This document shows, in pieces, positions 1 to 5,249 of a stretch of 5,331 bases of DNA. The notes beneath the pieces are model-generated. The model saw only the letters and a list, made by a program, of their open reading frames with translations, was not told where the DNA came from and ran no database searches. The position numbers were made by a program, and so were the translations under genes. This DNA comes from an uncultured Lachnospiraceae bacterium (lineage in GTDB: Bacteria; Bacillota; Clostridia; Lachnospirales; Lachnospiraceae). Position 1 is the stretch's first letter. Each line of letters opens with the position of its first letter. The stretch spans positions 1 through 5,331 of the forward strand of contig CAJLUP010000117.1 in the NCBI GenBank assembly GCA_905209865.1, written 5' to 3'.

Positions 1-265
1 TAAAGACACATTTCATACAAAAGCAAAAATGATTCCTTTTGAAAAAGTGGAAGAGATGACAGGACATGCCCCGGGCGGGGTGTGTCCATTCGGGGCTGAA
101 GAGGGAATCGATGTTTATTTGGATGAAAGTCTGAAAAGGTTTGAAATAGTGTATCCGGCGGCAGGAAACGATCACAGCGCGGTAAAACTTACGATTTCTG
201 AACTGGAGCAGGCTTCCGATGCTTTGGGATGGGTCGATGTCTGTAAGGAAATGACGGAAGATTAA
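1..265 (+). CDS. YbaK/EbsC family aminoacyl-tRNA deacylase, 3' part only
   Basis: The reading frame is open from base 2 (KDTFHTKAK) through the ATG at 29 to TAA at 263-265, giving 87 visible residues. The ATG at 29 is not the true start: the residues before it continue the family pattern, and the family is usually about 155-160 residues, so roughly the N-terminal half lies to the left of the window. The block TGHAPGGVCPFG followed by VYLDESLKRFEIVYPAAG and a C-terminal LGWVDVC matches the conserved C-terminal half of YbaK/EbsC-type proteins. In this family such proteins hydrolyse mischarged tRNAs, classically Cys-tRNA(Pro), in the cytoplasm. The catalytic lysine region described for YbaK is not visible here, so the exact tRNA specificity cannot be given. 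It is separated from the next gene by about 150 bases and is probably a separate transcription unit. Family call is confident; substrate is not. Confidence 0.88.
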   Translation, partial: KDTFHTKAKMIPFEKVEEMTGHAPGGVCPFGAEEGIDVYLDESLKRFEIVYPAAGNDHSAVKLTISELEQASDALGWVDVCKEMTED

Positions 266-289
266 TGGGAAGGAAATAAACACAGAGGG

Positions 290-320
290 GATTCGGTTTC
301 GTATCTTATTGTTTTTGTTT
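290..320 (+). terminator. Weak terminator-like hairpin plus T-rich tract after the YbaK gene
   Basis: GATTCGGTTTCGTATC at 290-305 can fold as a stem of three base pairs, one T-T mismatch and two more pairs around a GTTT loop. It is followed by TTATTGTTTTTGTTTT. The position 24 bases after the stop codon suits a Rho-independent terminator. The stem is short and interrupted, so the call is tentative. Confidence 0.3.
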
Positions 321-379
321 TGGGAGAAATAATGACCGGATGGCAGGCGGATTTTTGATCTTAGGGTTTACACTGTGGG

Positions 380-391
380 ATGAAATTTCAT
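380..391. promoter_or_regulatory. 12-bp perfect palindrome ahead of the response regulator
   Basis: ATGAAATTTCAT reads identically on both strands, ending 25 bases before the preferred start of the response regulator. It could be a binding site for a dimeric regulator. It overlaps the alternative upstream ATG at 390, which makes that ATG a less attractive start. AT-rich palindromes of this size can occur by chance, and no second copy was seen in the window. Confidence 0.25.
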
Positions 392-406
392 GAAAGGTTC
401 AGGAAC

Positions 407-410
407 GAGG
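407..410 (+). promoter_or_regulatory. Ribosome binding site deciding the response-regulator start
   Basis: GAGG lies 6 bases before the ATG at 417. The competing ATG at 390 has only GGGA at 377-380 with a 9-base spacing. Starting at 417 gives MEHRNSILIVEDD, the usual short lead into the first beta strand of a receiver domain. Confidence 0.5.
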
Positions 411-416
411 ATAGAG

Positions 417-1109
417 ATGGAACATAGAAATTCGATATTGATCGTGGAAGACGATGTGAATATTAACGGACTTTTAAGGGAAGCGCTTGATAAAGAAGGG
501 TACAGATGTACACAGGCATTTTCTGGAACAGAAGCGAGAATGCTTTTGCAGGAAAATCAATATTCGGTTGTACTTCTTGATTTAATGCTTCCGGGAATTC
601 CGGGTGAGGAAGTACTTAAAGACGTTCGGGAAAAGGGCAATACGCCGGTAATTATTCTCACGGCAAAAGATACAATCGATGACAAGGTGGAAGTTTTGCG
701 GGGCGGCGCAGACGACTATGTGACAAAGCCGTTTGATATTAAAGAAGTGATCGCTCGGGTAGAAGTACAGATCAGAAGGACGGAAACAGGATGTGCAGAA
801 GAAAAAAGACGTCGGCTTACTTATCAGGAAATGGAGCTTGACAGGGAAAATTTTACTGTGAAAGTAGAGAAAACAGAATTGCCGCATATTACAAAACAAG
901 AGTTTTCCATTTTGGAACTTTTATTGAAACATCCGAAAAAAGTGTTCAGTAAAGAAGAGATGTTTGAATATGCGTGGAAAGAGCAGTATATGGGAGAGAC
1001 GAAAACACTGGACGTACATATAAGTAATATCCGCAAGAAGATCAAGGCTGTGACGGACAAAGAGTATATTGAGACTGTATGGGGAATCGGGTATCGGCTT
1101 CACCCGTAA
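417..1109 (+). CDS. OmpR/PhoB-family response regulator
   Basis: Cytoplasmic DNA-binding regulator of 230 residues, full length for the family. The N-terminal receiver domain (about 5-120) has the acidic pocket E11-D12-D13, the phosphoacceptor D55 in VVLLDLMLPG, T82 in IILTAKD, and K104 in VTKPF, so all catalytic residues are intact. The C-terminal winged helix (about 130-229) shows the expected recognition-helix segment TLDVHISNIRKKI and the closing ETVWGIGYRL. An in-frame ATG at 390 would add nine residues; 417 is preferred from its GAGG site and family-like N terminus. The partner is most likely the kinase encoded at 2960-3862, beyond the transporter genes. Genes arranged like this usually have the regulator activate the adjacent transporter in response to cell-envelope antibiotics or peptides; that role is inferred here. 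The repeats at 1112-1140 are a candidate target site. Confidence 0.95.
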   Translation: MEHRNSILIVEDDVNINGLLREALDKEGYRCTQAFSGTEARMLLQENQYSVVLLDLMLPGIPGEEVLKDVREKGNTPVIILTAKDTIDDKVEVLRGGADDYVTKPFDIKEVIARVEVQIRRTETGCAEEKRRRLTYQEMELDRENFTVKVEKTELPHITKQEFSILELLLKHPKKVFSKEEMFEYAWKEQYMGETKTLDVHISNIRKKIKAVTDKEYIETVWGIGYRLHP

Positions 1110-1111
1110 TC

Positions 1112-1140
1112 TTTACTCTTTTTTTACTTTTTATTTGCGA
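1112..1140 (+). promoter_or_regulatory. Direct repeats with 11-base period, candidate response-regulator box
   Basis: TTTACTCTT begins at 1112 and TTTACTTTT at 1123, exactly 11 bases apart. A looser third unit, TTTGCG, begins at 1134, again 11 bases on. PhoB/OmpR-type regulators bind head-to-tail to direct repeats of about 11 bases placed just upstream of or overlapping the -35 element, and this is where these lie. T-rich sequence lowers the specificity of the match, so this is a candidate only. Confidence 0.4.
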
Positions 1141-1163
1141 TTGATTAGTAATTTATTTATAGA
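1135..1163 (+). promoter_or_regulatory. Candidate sigma-A promoter for the transporter-kinase operon
   Basis: TTGCGA at 1135-1140 and TATAGA at 1158-1163 are separated by 17 bases. The -35 matches TTGACA at four of six positions and the -10 matches TATAAT at four of six. TAGAAT at 1160-1165 is a better -10 hexamer but with a 19-base spacer. Transcription would begin near 1170, leaving a short leader with the AGGAG at 1183-1187. A suboptimal promoter fits one that needs an activator. No promoter was confirmed. Confidence 0.42.
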
Positions 1164-1182
1164 ATGAGAGCAGATAAAGAAA

Positions 1183-1187
1183 AGGAG
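1183..1187 (+). promoter_or_regulatory. Ribosome binding site deciding the ABC ATPase start
   Basis: AGGAG, within AAAGGAGAG, sits 9 bases before the ATG at 1197. The in-frame ATG at 1164 has no comparable site and overlaps the candidate -10 element, so 1197 is the better start. Confidence 0.75.
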
Positions 1188-1196
1188 AGAAATAAG

Positions 1197-2114
1197 ATGA
1201 GTGAATATTTATTGACAACACACGGATTGACAAAACAGTTCGGTCATCATAAAGCTGTAGATCGCGTGAATCTTCATGTGAAAAGAGGTTCGATTTACGG
1301 CTTTATAGGAAGAAATGGAGCAGGAAAGACGACATTTCTGAAAATGATCAGCGGTCTGTCGAAACCGACTTCAGGCGAGATTGAGATGTTCGGATATAAG
1401 AATGCTCAGTTGAAAAACGTGCGTTCAAGAATCAGTTGTCTGATCGAGTCGCCGGGGCTGTACGGAAATTTGTCCGCTTATGATAATCTGGCGGTAAAAT
1501 GTAAATTGTTCGGGATTAATGATCGGGGATATATTGAAAATATATTAGAGACGGTCGGTCTATCAGATGCAGGAAAGAAAAAAACAAAGCATTTTTCACT
1601 TGGAATGAAACAGCGTCTTGGAATCGGGATGGCGCTTGTCGGAGAACCGGATCTGCTATTGCTTGACGAGCCGATCAACGGATTGGATCCTCAGGGAATT
1701 GCGGAGGTTCGCGATATGATTCTTAAACTTCGGGATGAACAGAATATGACGATCATTATTTCCAGTCATATTTTAGAAGAGCTGTCTAAAATCGCAACCC
1801 ATTACGGGATCATCCATAACGGGACTTTGGTACAGGAAATTACGAAAGAAGAGTTGATGCTGCGCTGCGGTGAACGGATAGAAATATTGCTTGACGATCC
1901 GAAACAGGCGCTTCCGGTGCTGGATCAAATGGGATTTCGGAACTATCAGGTAGTAGATAAGAATACGATCCATGTATATGAGAGACTTGATGAAAGCGCA
2001 ATGGTGAATATGGAACTTGCAAAAGCAGGCGTCTGCGTAAAAGGGATTGGAATTACAAGTGAAGAACTTGAAAATTATTTTCTGAATCTGACAGGAGGTG
2101 TCCGCAATGCTTAA
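1197..2114 (+). CDS. ABC transporter ATPase, BcrA/LanF-like (peptide antibiotic export or immunity type)
   Basis: Nucleotide-binding subunit of 305 residues that powers the permease encoded immediately downstream. Visible motifs: Walker A GRNGAGKTT (38-46), signature SLGMKQR (134-140, the usual form in this subfamily rather than LSGGQ), Walker B LLLLDEP (153-159) followed by a D-loop GLDP, and the switch histidine H191 in ISSH. Where most ABC ATPases carry the Q-loop glutamine, this one reads LIESPGLY with E84. That E-loop is known from lantibiotic immunity ATPases (LanF) and BcrA relatives. A C-terminal extension of about 100 residues follows the core, as is usual in the group. The start at 1197 was chosen from its AGGAG site; 1164 would add eleven residues. 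The 3' end overlaps the permease by 8 bases. Substrate is unknown; bacitracin-like or lantibiotic-like peptides are inferred from family only. Confidence 0.94.
   Translation: MSEYLLTTHGLTKQFGHHKAVDRVNLHVKRGSIYGFIGRNGAGKTTFLKMISGLSKPTSGEIEMFGYKNAQLKNVRSRISCLIESPGLYGNLSAYDNLAVKCKLFGINDRGYIENILETVGLSDAGKKKTKHFSLGMKQRLGIGMALVGEPDLLLLDEPINGLDPQGIAEVRDMILKLRDEQNMTIIISSHILEELSKIATHYGIIHNGTLVQEITKEELMLRCGERIEILLDDPKQALPVLDQMGFRNYQVVDKNTIHVYERLDESAMVNMELAKAGVCVKGIGITSEELENYFLNLTGGVRNA
2093..2100 (+). promoter_or_regulatory. Strong ribosome binding site for the permease inside the ATPase gene
   Basis: AGGAGGTG lies 6 bases before the ATG at 2107 and within the last codons of the ATPase gene. The GTG at 2098 opens the same frame but is itself part of this site, so ATG 2107 is the true start. 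Confidence 0.85.
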
Positions 2115-2958
2115 TATGATGCGAATGGAATTGTTCCGTATGTTTAAAACAAAAAGTCTGTATGTGATATGGATGATTTTTGCCGTTCTTATCATTGCGA
2201 CAACAGCGCTTACTGCCGGTGAAATGAATACATATTCTCTTGAGGATCAGCAGCAGAATTATGAATATACAATGGAAGAACAAGAAAGCGGGCAGGTGAA
2301 TCTTGGGATGGATGTGACGCCTCCGACGAAACCGGGAGAACAGGTTTCGGTGTTCGATATGTTTTTTGCAAATATAAAAGGCAAGGTAGTAGCAGTATTT
2401 ATGATCATATTTACGATCTTGTATTCTACGGCGGATATAACGAGCGGATTTGTGAAAAATATTGCAGGTCAAGTGAAAAACAAAAGCCTGCTTGTATGTG
2501 CCAAAGCGGTCTCTTTGTTCTTGTATACAGTGTTGACGATGGCGTTATTTTTTGTTGTGCAGGCAGCGTCAAACAAAGTATGTTTCCATGAATTTGTGCT
2601 GGGAGATAAAAAAGAGTTTGCACTTTATTTTCTGCTTCAGACGATGCTGCACTTTGCGCTTTTGATGATCGTAATGTGCATAGCGCTTCTTATCAGAAAT
2701 AATGTGGTCAGCATTGTGATCGGTATTTGCCTGTGCATGAACGCGCTTATCATTTTTTATAGCTTTATTGATCGTACGATCGCAAAAGCAGGGATGGGAA
2801 ATTTCCATATGATCAATTACACTGTAAGCGGAAAGATCACACTTCTTGGAATGAATATTACATCAGAAATGGCAGTCACTTCTTTGTTGGTTGCAATCGT
2901 ATTTGCAGCGGCGGCGATTTGTCTGGGAAGTTTTGTGTTTAAGAAACGGGATATTTAA
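2107..2958 (+). CDS. ABC-2 type permease subunit, six-helix, partner of the upstream ATPase
   Basis: Integral membrane protein of 283 residues. Hydrophobic segments by eye: about 18-36, 93-112, 129-153, 172-195, 199-221 and 255-278, giving six helices. The protein ends in FVFKKRDI; a basic, cytoplasmic end of this kind is common in ABC-2 permeases. The N terminus MLNMMRMELFRMFKTKS is the usual amphipathic lead before helix 1. Between helices 1 and 2 there is a loop of roughly 50 residues (38-90), rich in Glu, Asp and Gln with a single Lys; it should face outside if the N terminus is cytoplasmic. The gene overlaps the ATPase by 8 bases and stops one base before the kinase, so it belongs to the same transcript. 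Only one permease gene is present, so the transporter would be either a homodimer of this subunit or need a partner outside the window. Substrate unknown; peptide or lipid-linked antibiotic inferred from the ATPase family. Confidence 0.9.
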   Translation: MLNMMRMELFRMFKTKSLYVIWMIFAVLIIATTALTAGEMNTYSLEDQQQNYEYTMEEQESGQVNLGMDVTPPTKPGEQVSVFDMFFANIKGKVVAVFMIIFTILYSTADITSGFVKNIAGQVKNKSLLVCAKAVSLFLYTVLTMALFFVVQAASNKVCFHEFVLGDKKEFALYFLLQTMLHFALLMIVMCIALLIRNNVVSIVIGICLCMNALIIFYSFIDRTIAKAGMGNFHMINYTVSGKITLLGMNITSEMAVTSLLVAIVFAAAAICLGSFVFKKRDI

Positions 2959-2959
2959 T

Positions 2960-3862
2960 ATGTATGTTATAGTTGGGATTTTAGTCGGAGTTATTATTGT
3001 ATTAGTTTGCATATTAGTCAGTTACATGCGGCAGATAAAAGATATCTGCCGCCAACTGCGTTTTCTCAAAGAACATGAGAGCAATATGCTTATTACAAAA
3101 GAAATTAAACTGGGGAAGATAAAAGAATTGACAGATCTTTTGAACGAGATGCTCAAGGAGAGAAGAGAAGAAGCGGCGCAATATGTAAAAAAAGAGCGGA
3201 TGATCGCTGATACATATACGAATTTGTCACATGATATAAGGACGCCTTTGACATCGATGGACGGATATTTTCAACTGCTGGAAACTTGTTCGGATGAGGC
3301 GGATCGAAAACGGTATATCGGAATTATTCAGGAACGGATCGAAAGTCTGAAAGAGATGTTGGAAGAACTGTTCACTTATACAAAACTGAAAAATGAAACA
3401 TACGAATTAAAGAAAGAACGTCAAAATTTAACGCAGATATTAAAAGAAACTTTATTTTCCTATTATGATGAATGGGCAGAGAAAGGAATTGTCCCGGAAT
3501 TTGAACTTACGGATGAGGCGGTAATGATCATGGGAAATGGACAGGCGCTCAGAAGGGTCATACAGAATATTATGAAAAACGGGTTGGATCATGGAAACAA
3601 AGAGCTGAAGATCCGGCTTGAAAAGAAGGGAAATAGGGCGGAGCTGGTATTTAAAAATAAAGTAGAACACCCGAGTGAGATCGATCTTCAAAGAGTATTT
3701 GAACGTTTTTATAAAGCAGACGAAGCAAGAAGTAAAAATTCGACAGGACTTGGTCTTTCCATTACAAAAGGATTCGTATTGAAAATGGGTGGAGAGATTG
3801 ATGCACAGATGGAGGGAGACTGGTTTTGCATTCATATTTGGTTTCCATTATATTTGAAGTGA
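2960..3862 (+). CDS. Sensor histidine kinase with a single N-terminal membrane helix
   Basis: Membrane-anchored kinase of 300 residues, expected to phosphorylate the regulator encoded at 417-1109. One hydrophobic helix (about 2-22) is followed directly by a charged, probably coiled-coil linker (24-80), so no extracellular sensor domain is present. The H box is NLSHDIRTPLTS with phosphoacceptor H91. The ATPase domain has an N-box region IQNIMKNGLDHG (N203, N207), an F box VFERFYK (246-252) and a G2 box STGLGLSI (261-268). The usual G1 motif DxGxG is not recognisable; the corresponding stretch reads LVFKNKVEHP, a change I recall in kinases beside BcrA-type transporters. ATG 2960 starts one base after the permease stop, with GGGA at 2948-2951 and 8-base spacing; the longer open frame from 2891 would run through the permease gene and lacks support. 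Without its own sensor it may respond through the transporter or within the membrane (inference). Confidence 0.94.
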   Translation: MYVIVGILVGVIIVLVCILVSYMRQIKDICRQLRFLKEHESNMLITKEIKLGKIKELTDLLNEMLKERREEAAQYVKKERMIADTYTNLSHDIRTPLTSMDGYFQLLETCSDEADRKRYIGIIQERIESLKEMLEELFTYTKLKNETYELKKERQNLTQILKETLFSYYDEWAEKGIVPEFELTDEAVMIMGNGQALRRVIQNIMKNGLDHGNKELKIRLEKKGNRAELVFKNKVEHPSEIDLQRVFERFYKADEARSKNSTGLGLSITKGFVLKMGGEIDAQMEGDWFCIHIWFPLYLK

Positions 3863-4010
3863 AACTGCCAGTAAAAGATATTTTTATTCATTATGTTTAT
3901 TAATAACCGAAAGATTTTACTTGAAAGATTGCTTTCCGAGTAAGAGGTAGATTTGCAACTTGTAAAGTAATGGAAGATTTGAATTTGTATTTGTTAAAAC
4001 AAAATGTTAG

Positions 4011-4014
4011 AGGG
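4011..4014 (+). promoter_or_regulatory. Ribosome binding site deciding a GTG start for the GNAT gene
   Basis: AGGG, within TTAGAGGGAA, lies 7 bases before GTG at 4022. The upstream in-frame ATG at 4004 overlaps this region and has no purine-rich site of its own. Confidence 0.6.
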
Positions 4015-4021
4015 AATAGAA

Positions 4022-4468
4022 GTGGATATTAGGCAGTATCAGCAATCAGATTGCAAAGAATTGACAGAACTGTTTTATAATACGGTACATACTGTTAATG
4101 CAAAAGATTATACGAAAGAGCAGTTAAATGTTTGGGCAACGGGACAGGTGGATTTGGAAAAATGGGATTTGTCGTTGCAAGAACATTATAGTGTTGTCGC
4201 TGTTGAAAACAATGTTATTGTCGGTTTTGGTGATATAGATAAAACAGGATATCTTGACCGCTTATTTGTTCATGCAGACCATCAAGGAAAAGGCATTGCA
4301 ACTGCTATTTGTGACAGACTGGAACAATTTGTTAAGAAAAATGTAACGACGCACGCTTCTATTACGGCAAGACCATTTTTTGAAAAGAGAGGATACAAAG
4401 TCGTAAAAGAACAACAGGTAGAAAGACAAGGAATTTTTCTTACAAATTATGTGATGGTAAAGGAATGA
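4022..4468 (+). CDS. GNAT family N-acetyltransferase, YafP-like
   Basis: Cytoplasmic acetyl-CoA dependent acetyltransferase of 148 residues with a GTG start, reading MDIRQYQQSDCKELTELF, the usual N-terminal strand and helix of a GNAT. An in-frame ATG at 4004 would give 154 residues; GTG is preferred because AGGG sits 7 bases ahead of it and the resulting N terminus matches the family. The acetyl-CoA binding segment is LFVHADHQGKGIATAI, with the Q88-x-x-G91-x-A93 pattern. The C-terminal block HASITARPFFEKRGYKVVKEQQVERQG resembles E. coli YafP by memory: the ASITA-PFFE-GY-V pattern and the following VE-RG element are shared. Substrate cannot be inferred. The gene is about 160 bases downstream of the kinase, with no clear promoter between, and is more AT-rich than the transporter operon, so it probably arrived separately. 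The next frame starts 26 bases after its stop. Confidence 0.9.
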   Translation: MDIRQYQQSDCKELTELFYNTVHTVNAKDYTKEQLNVWATGQVDLEKWDLSLQEHYSVVAVENNVIVGFGDIDKTGYLDRLFVHADHQGKGIATAICDRLEQFVKKNVTTHASITARPFFEKRGYKVVKEQQVERQGIFLTNYVMVKE

Positions 4469-4493
4469 TAAATTAGAAGTTGGAGATAAGGAT

Positions 4494-4688
4494 ATGAATG
4501 AATATATCTATGTTACTTTAAGACAAAAACCTGAATTAAAAGAAGAAGCAGCCACATGGTTTTATGATAAATGGGAAGTGCCACAAGAAGCTTATCTTGA
4601 ATGCATGGAGGCCTATCTCAATCATGAAACAGAATATGGTTGGTATCTTTGCTTAGACAGCGAGCGCATTGTAGGTGGTCTTGGCGTA
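4494..4688 (+). pseudogene. N-terminal remnant of a second GNAT acetyltransferase
   Basis: The ATG at 4494 has GGAG at 4482-4485 with 8-base spacing. The first 65 residues, from MNEYIYVTLRQKPELKEEA through WYLCLDSERIVGGLGV, resemble the beginning of a clostridial GNAT of about 150 residues: N-terminal strand, two helices, and the strand preceding the acetyl-CoA site. After V65 the GNAT pattern ends. The Q/R-x-x-G-x-G/A acetyl-CoA motif and the whole C-terminal half are missing. The frame does not stop but reads NPIYESKGEL and enters the reductase gene at 4719 without a frameshift. The fragment cannot bind acetyl-CoA on its own and is probably a broken gene joined by deletion or recombination. 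The alternative is a real 251-residue fusion with a 75-residue N-terminal extension. It is a different GNAT from the one at 4022, as the sequences do not match. Confidence 0.72.
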
Positions 4689-4708
4689 AATCCAATTTAT
4701 GAATCAAA

Positions 4709-4713
4709 AGGAG
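4709..4713 (+). promoter_or_regulatory. Ribosome binding site deciding the reductase start
   Basis: AGGAG within AAAAGGAGAACTT lies 5 bases ahead of the ATG at 4719. Together with the family-typical MKKISLFIAMSLDGYIA start it shows that the reductase can be translated independently of the GNAT remnant. Confidence 0.75.
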
Positions 4714-4718
4714 AACTT

Positions 4719-5249
4719 ATGAAAAAAATCAGTTTGTTTATTGCAATGAGCCTTGACGGATATATTGCAGACAGCAAAGGCAGCGTTGAGTGGCTGACCG
4801 GACAGGGCAATGATGACGATAACATTGACTCATATTCTGAATTTGTGAAAGACATTGATACTGTGATAATGGGGTGGAATACTTATCATCAGATTGTTAC
4901 TGAACTTTCACCGGACGAATGGATTTATGATGATTTTACATCCTATGTTGTAACACACAAGCCAAAAACATCTTCCGATAAAATCCGTTTTGTCAATGAA
5001 AATCCTGTTGAACTGATAAAAAGACTGCGGGAAGAAAACGGAAAAGGAATTTGGATATGTGGCGGAGCAAACCTTATCCAGCAGTTGGTTCAAGAGGATG
5101 TTATTGACTGTTATTATATTACTGTGATTCCGACGATTTTGGGTTTCGGTATTCGGCTTTTTGAAAAGGCTGACCATGAAATTAAGTTAAAGTTGGTAAA
5201 AACGCAATCATATAACGGGATGACGGATTTAATCTATATAAAAAGATAG
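4719..5249 (+). CDS. Dihydrofolate reductase-fold (RibD C-terminal domain family) oxidoreductase
   Basis: Cytoplasmic NAD(P)H-dependent reductase-like protein of 176 residues, full length for stand-alone RibD_C/DHFR-like proteins such as B. subtilis YyaP/YwjB. Motifs: the opening strand and loop SLFIAMSLDGYIAD (5-18), VIMGWNTYHQI (49-59), the nucleotide-binding GG turn in IWICGGANLIQQL (111-123), and the closing PTILGFGIRLF. The opening resembles the substrate-loop start of DHFR-fold enzymes, but this group is distinct from classical FolA, and neither folate reduction nor trimethoprim resistance should be assumed. The ATG at 4719 has its own AGGAG 5 bases upstream. The same frame is open back to 4494 through the GNAT remnant. 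Codon use is AT-rich like the preceding GNAT gene and unlike the transporter operon. No convincing terminator follows; bases 5250-5331 are AT-rich and hold no recognisable gene. Confidence 0.9.
   Translation: MKKISLFIAMSLDGYIADSKGSVEWLTGQGNDDDNIDSYSEFVKDIDTVIMGWNTYHQIVTELSPDEWIYDDFTSYVVTHKPKTSSDKIRFVNENPVELIKRLREENGKGIWICGGANLIQQLVQEDVIDCYYITVIPTILGFGIRLFEKADHEIKLKLVKTQSYNGMTDLIYIKR

Noticed and set aside
309..333. Possible promoter for the response regulator using AATAAT at 328-333
   Set aside because: The -10 is fair, but no acceptable -35 lies at 16-18 bases upstream; the nearest TTGTTT is only 13 bases away.
332..358. Eight-codon ORF (MTGWQADF) with GGGAG at 322-326, a possible leader peptide
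   Set aside because: Too short to test, and no attenuator-like alternative hairpins follow. The AATAAT at 328-333 could equally be a -10 element, in which case the ATG would not be transcribed.
1088..1131. CGGGT-ACCCG hairpin at the regulator stop codon followed by T-runs, as a terminator
   Set aside because: Only 5 bp with a 9-base loop, and the T-run begins about 14 bases after the stem. The T-rich bases are better explained by the 11-base repeats.
1773..2195. 140-codon open frame on the minus strand across the ATPase/permease boundary
   Set aside because: It lies wholly opposite two well-supported genes, shows no family motif and no good ribosome binding site, and has the composition of an antisense shadow.
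2891..2959. Extended kinase N terminus starting at 2891
   Set aside because: It would overlap the permease gene by 68 bases, adds a basic segment before the membrane helix and has no ribosome binding site; ATG 2960 fits coupling to the permease stop.
3897..3906. TTATTAATAA palindrome downstream of the kinase
   Set aside because: Purely A/T in an AT-rich gap; expected by chance, and no second copy was found.
3923..3936. GAAAG-ATTG-CTTTC hairpin after the kinase gene as a terminator
   Set aside because: Five base pairs and no T-tract downstream; the following bases are purine-rich.
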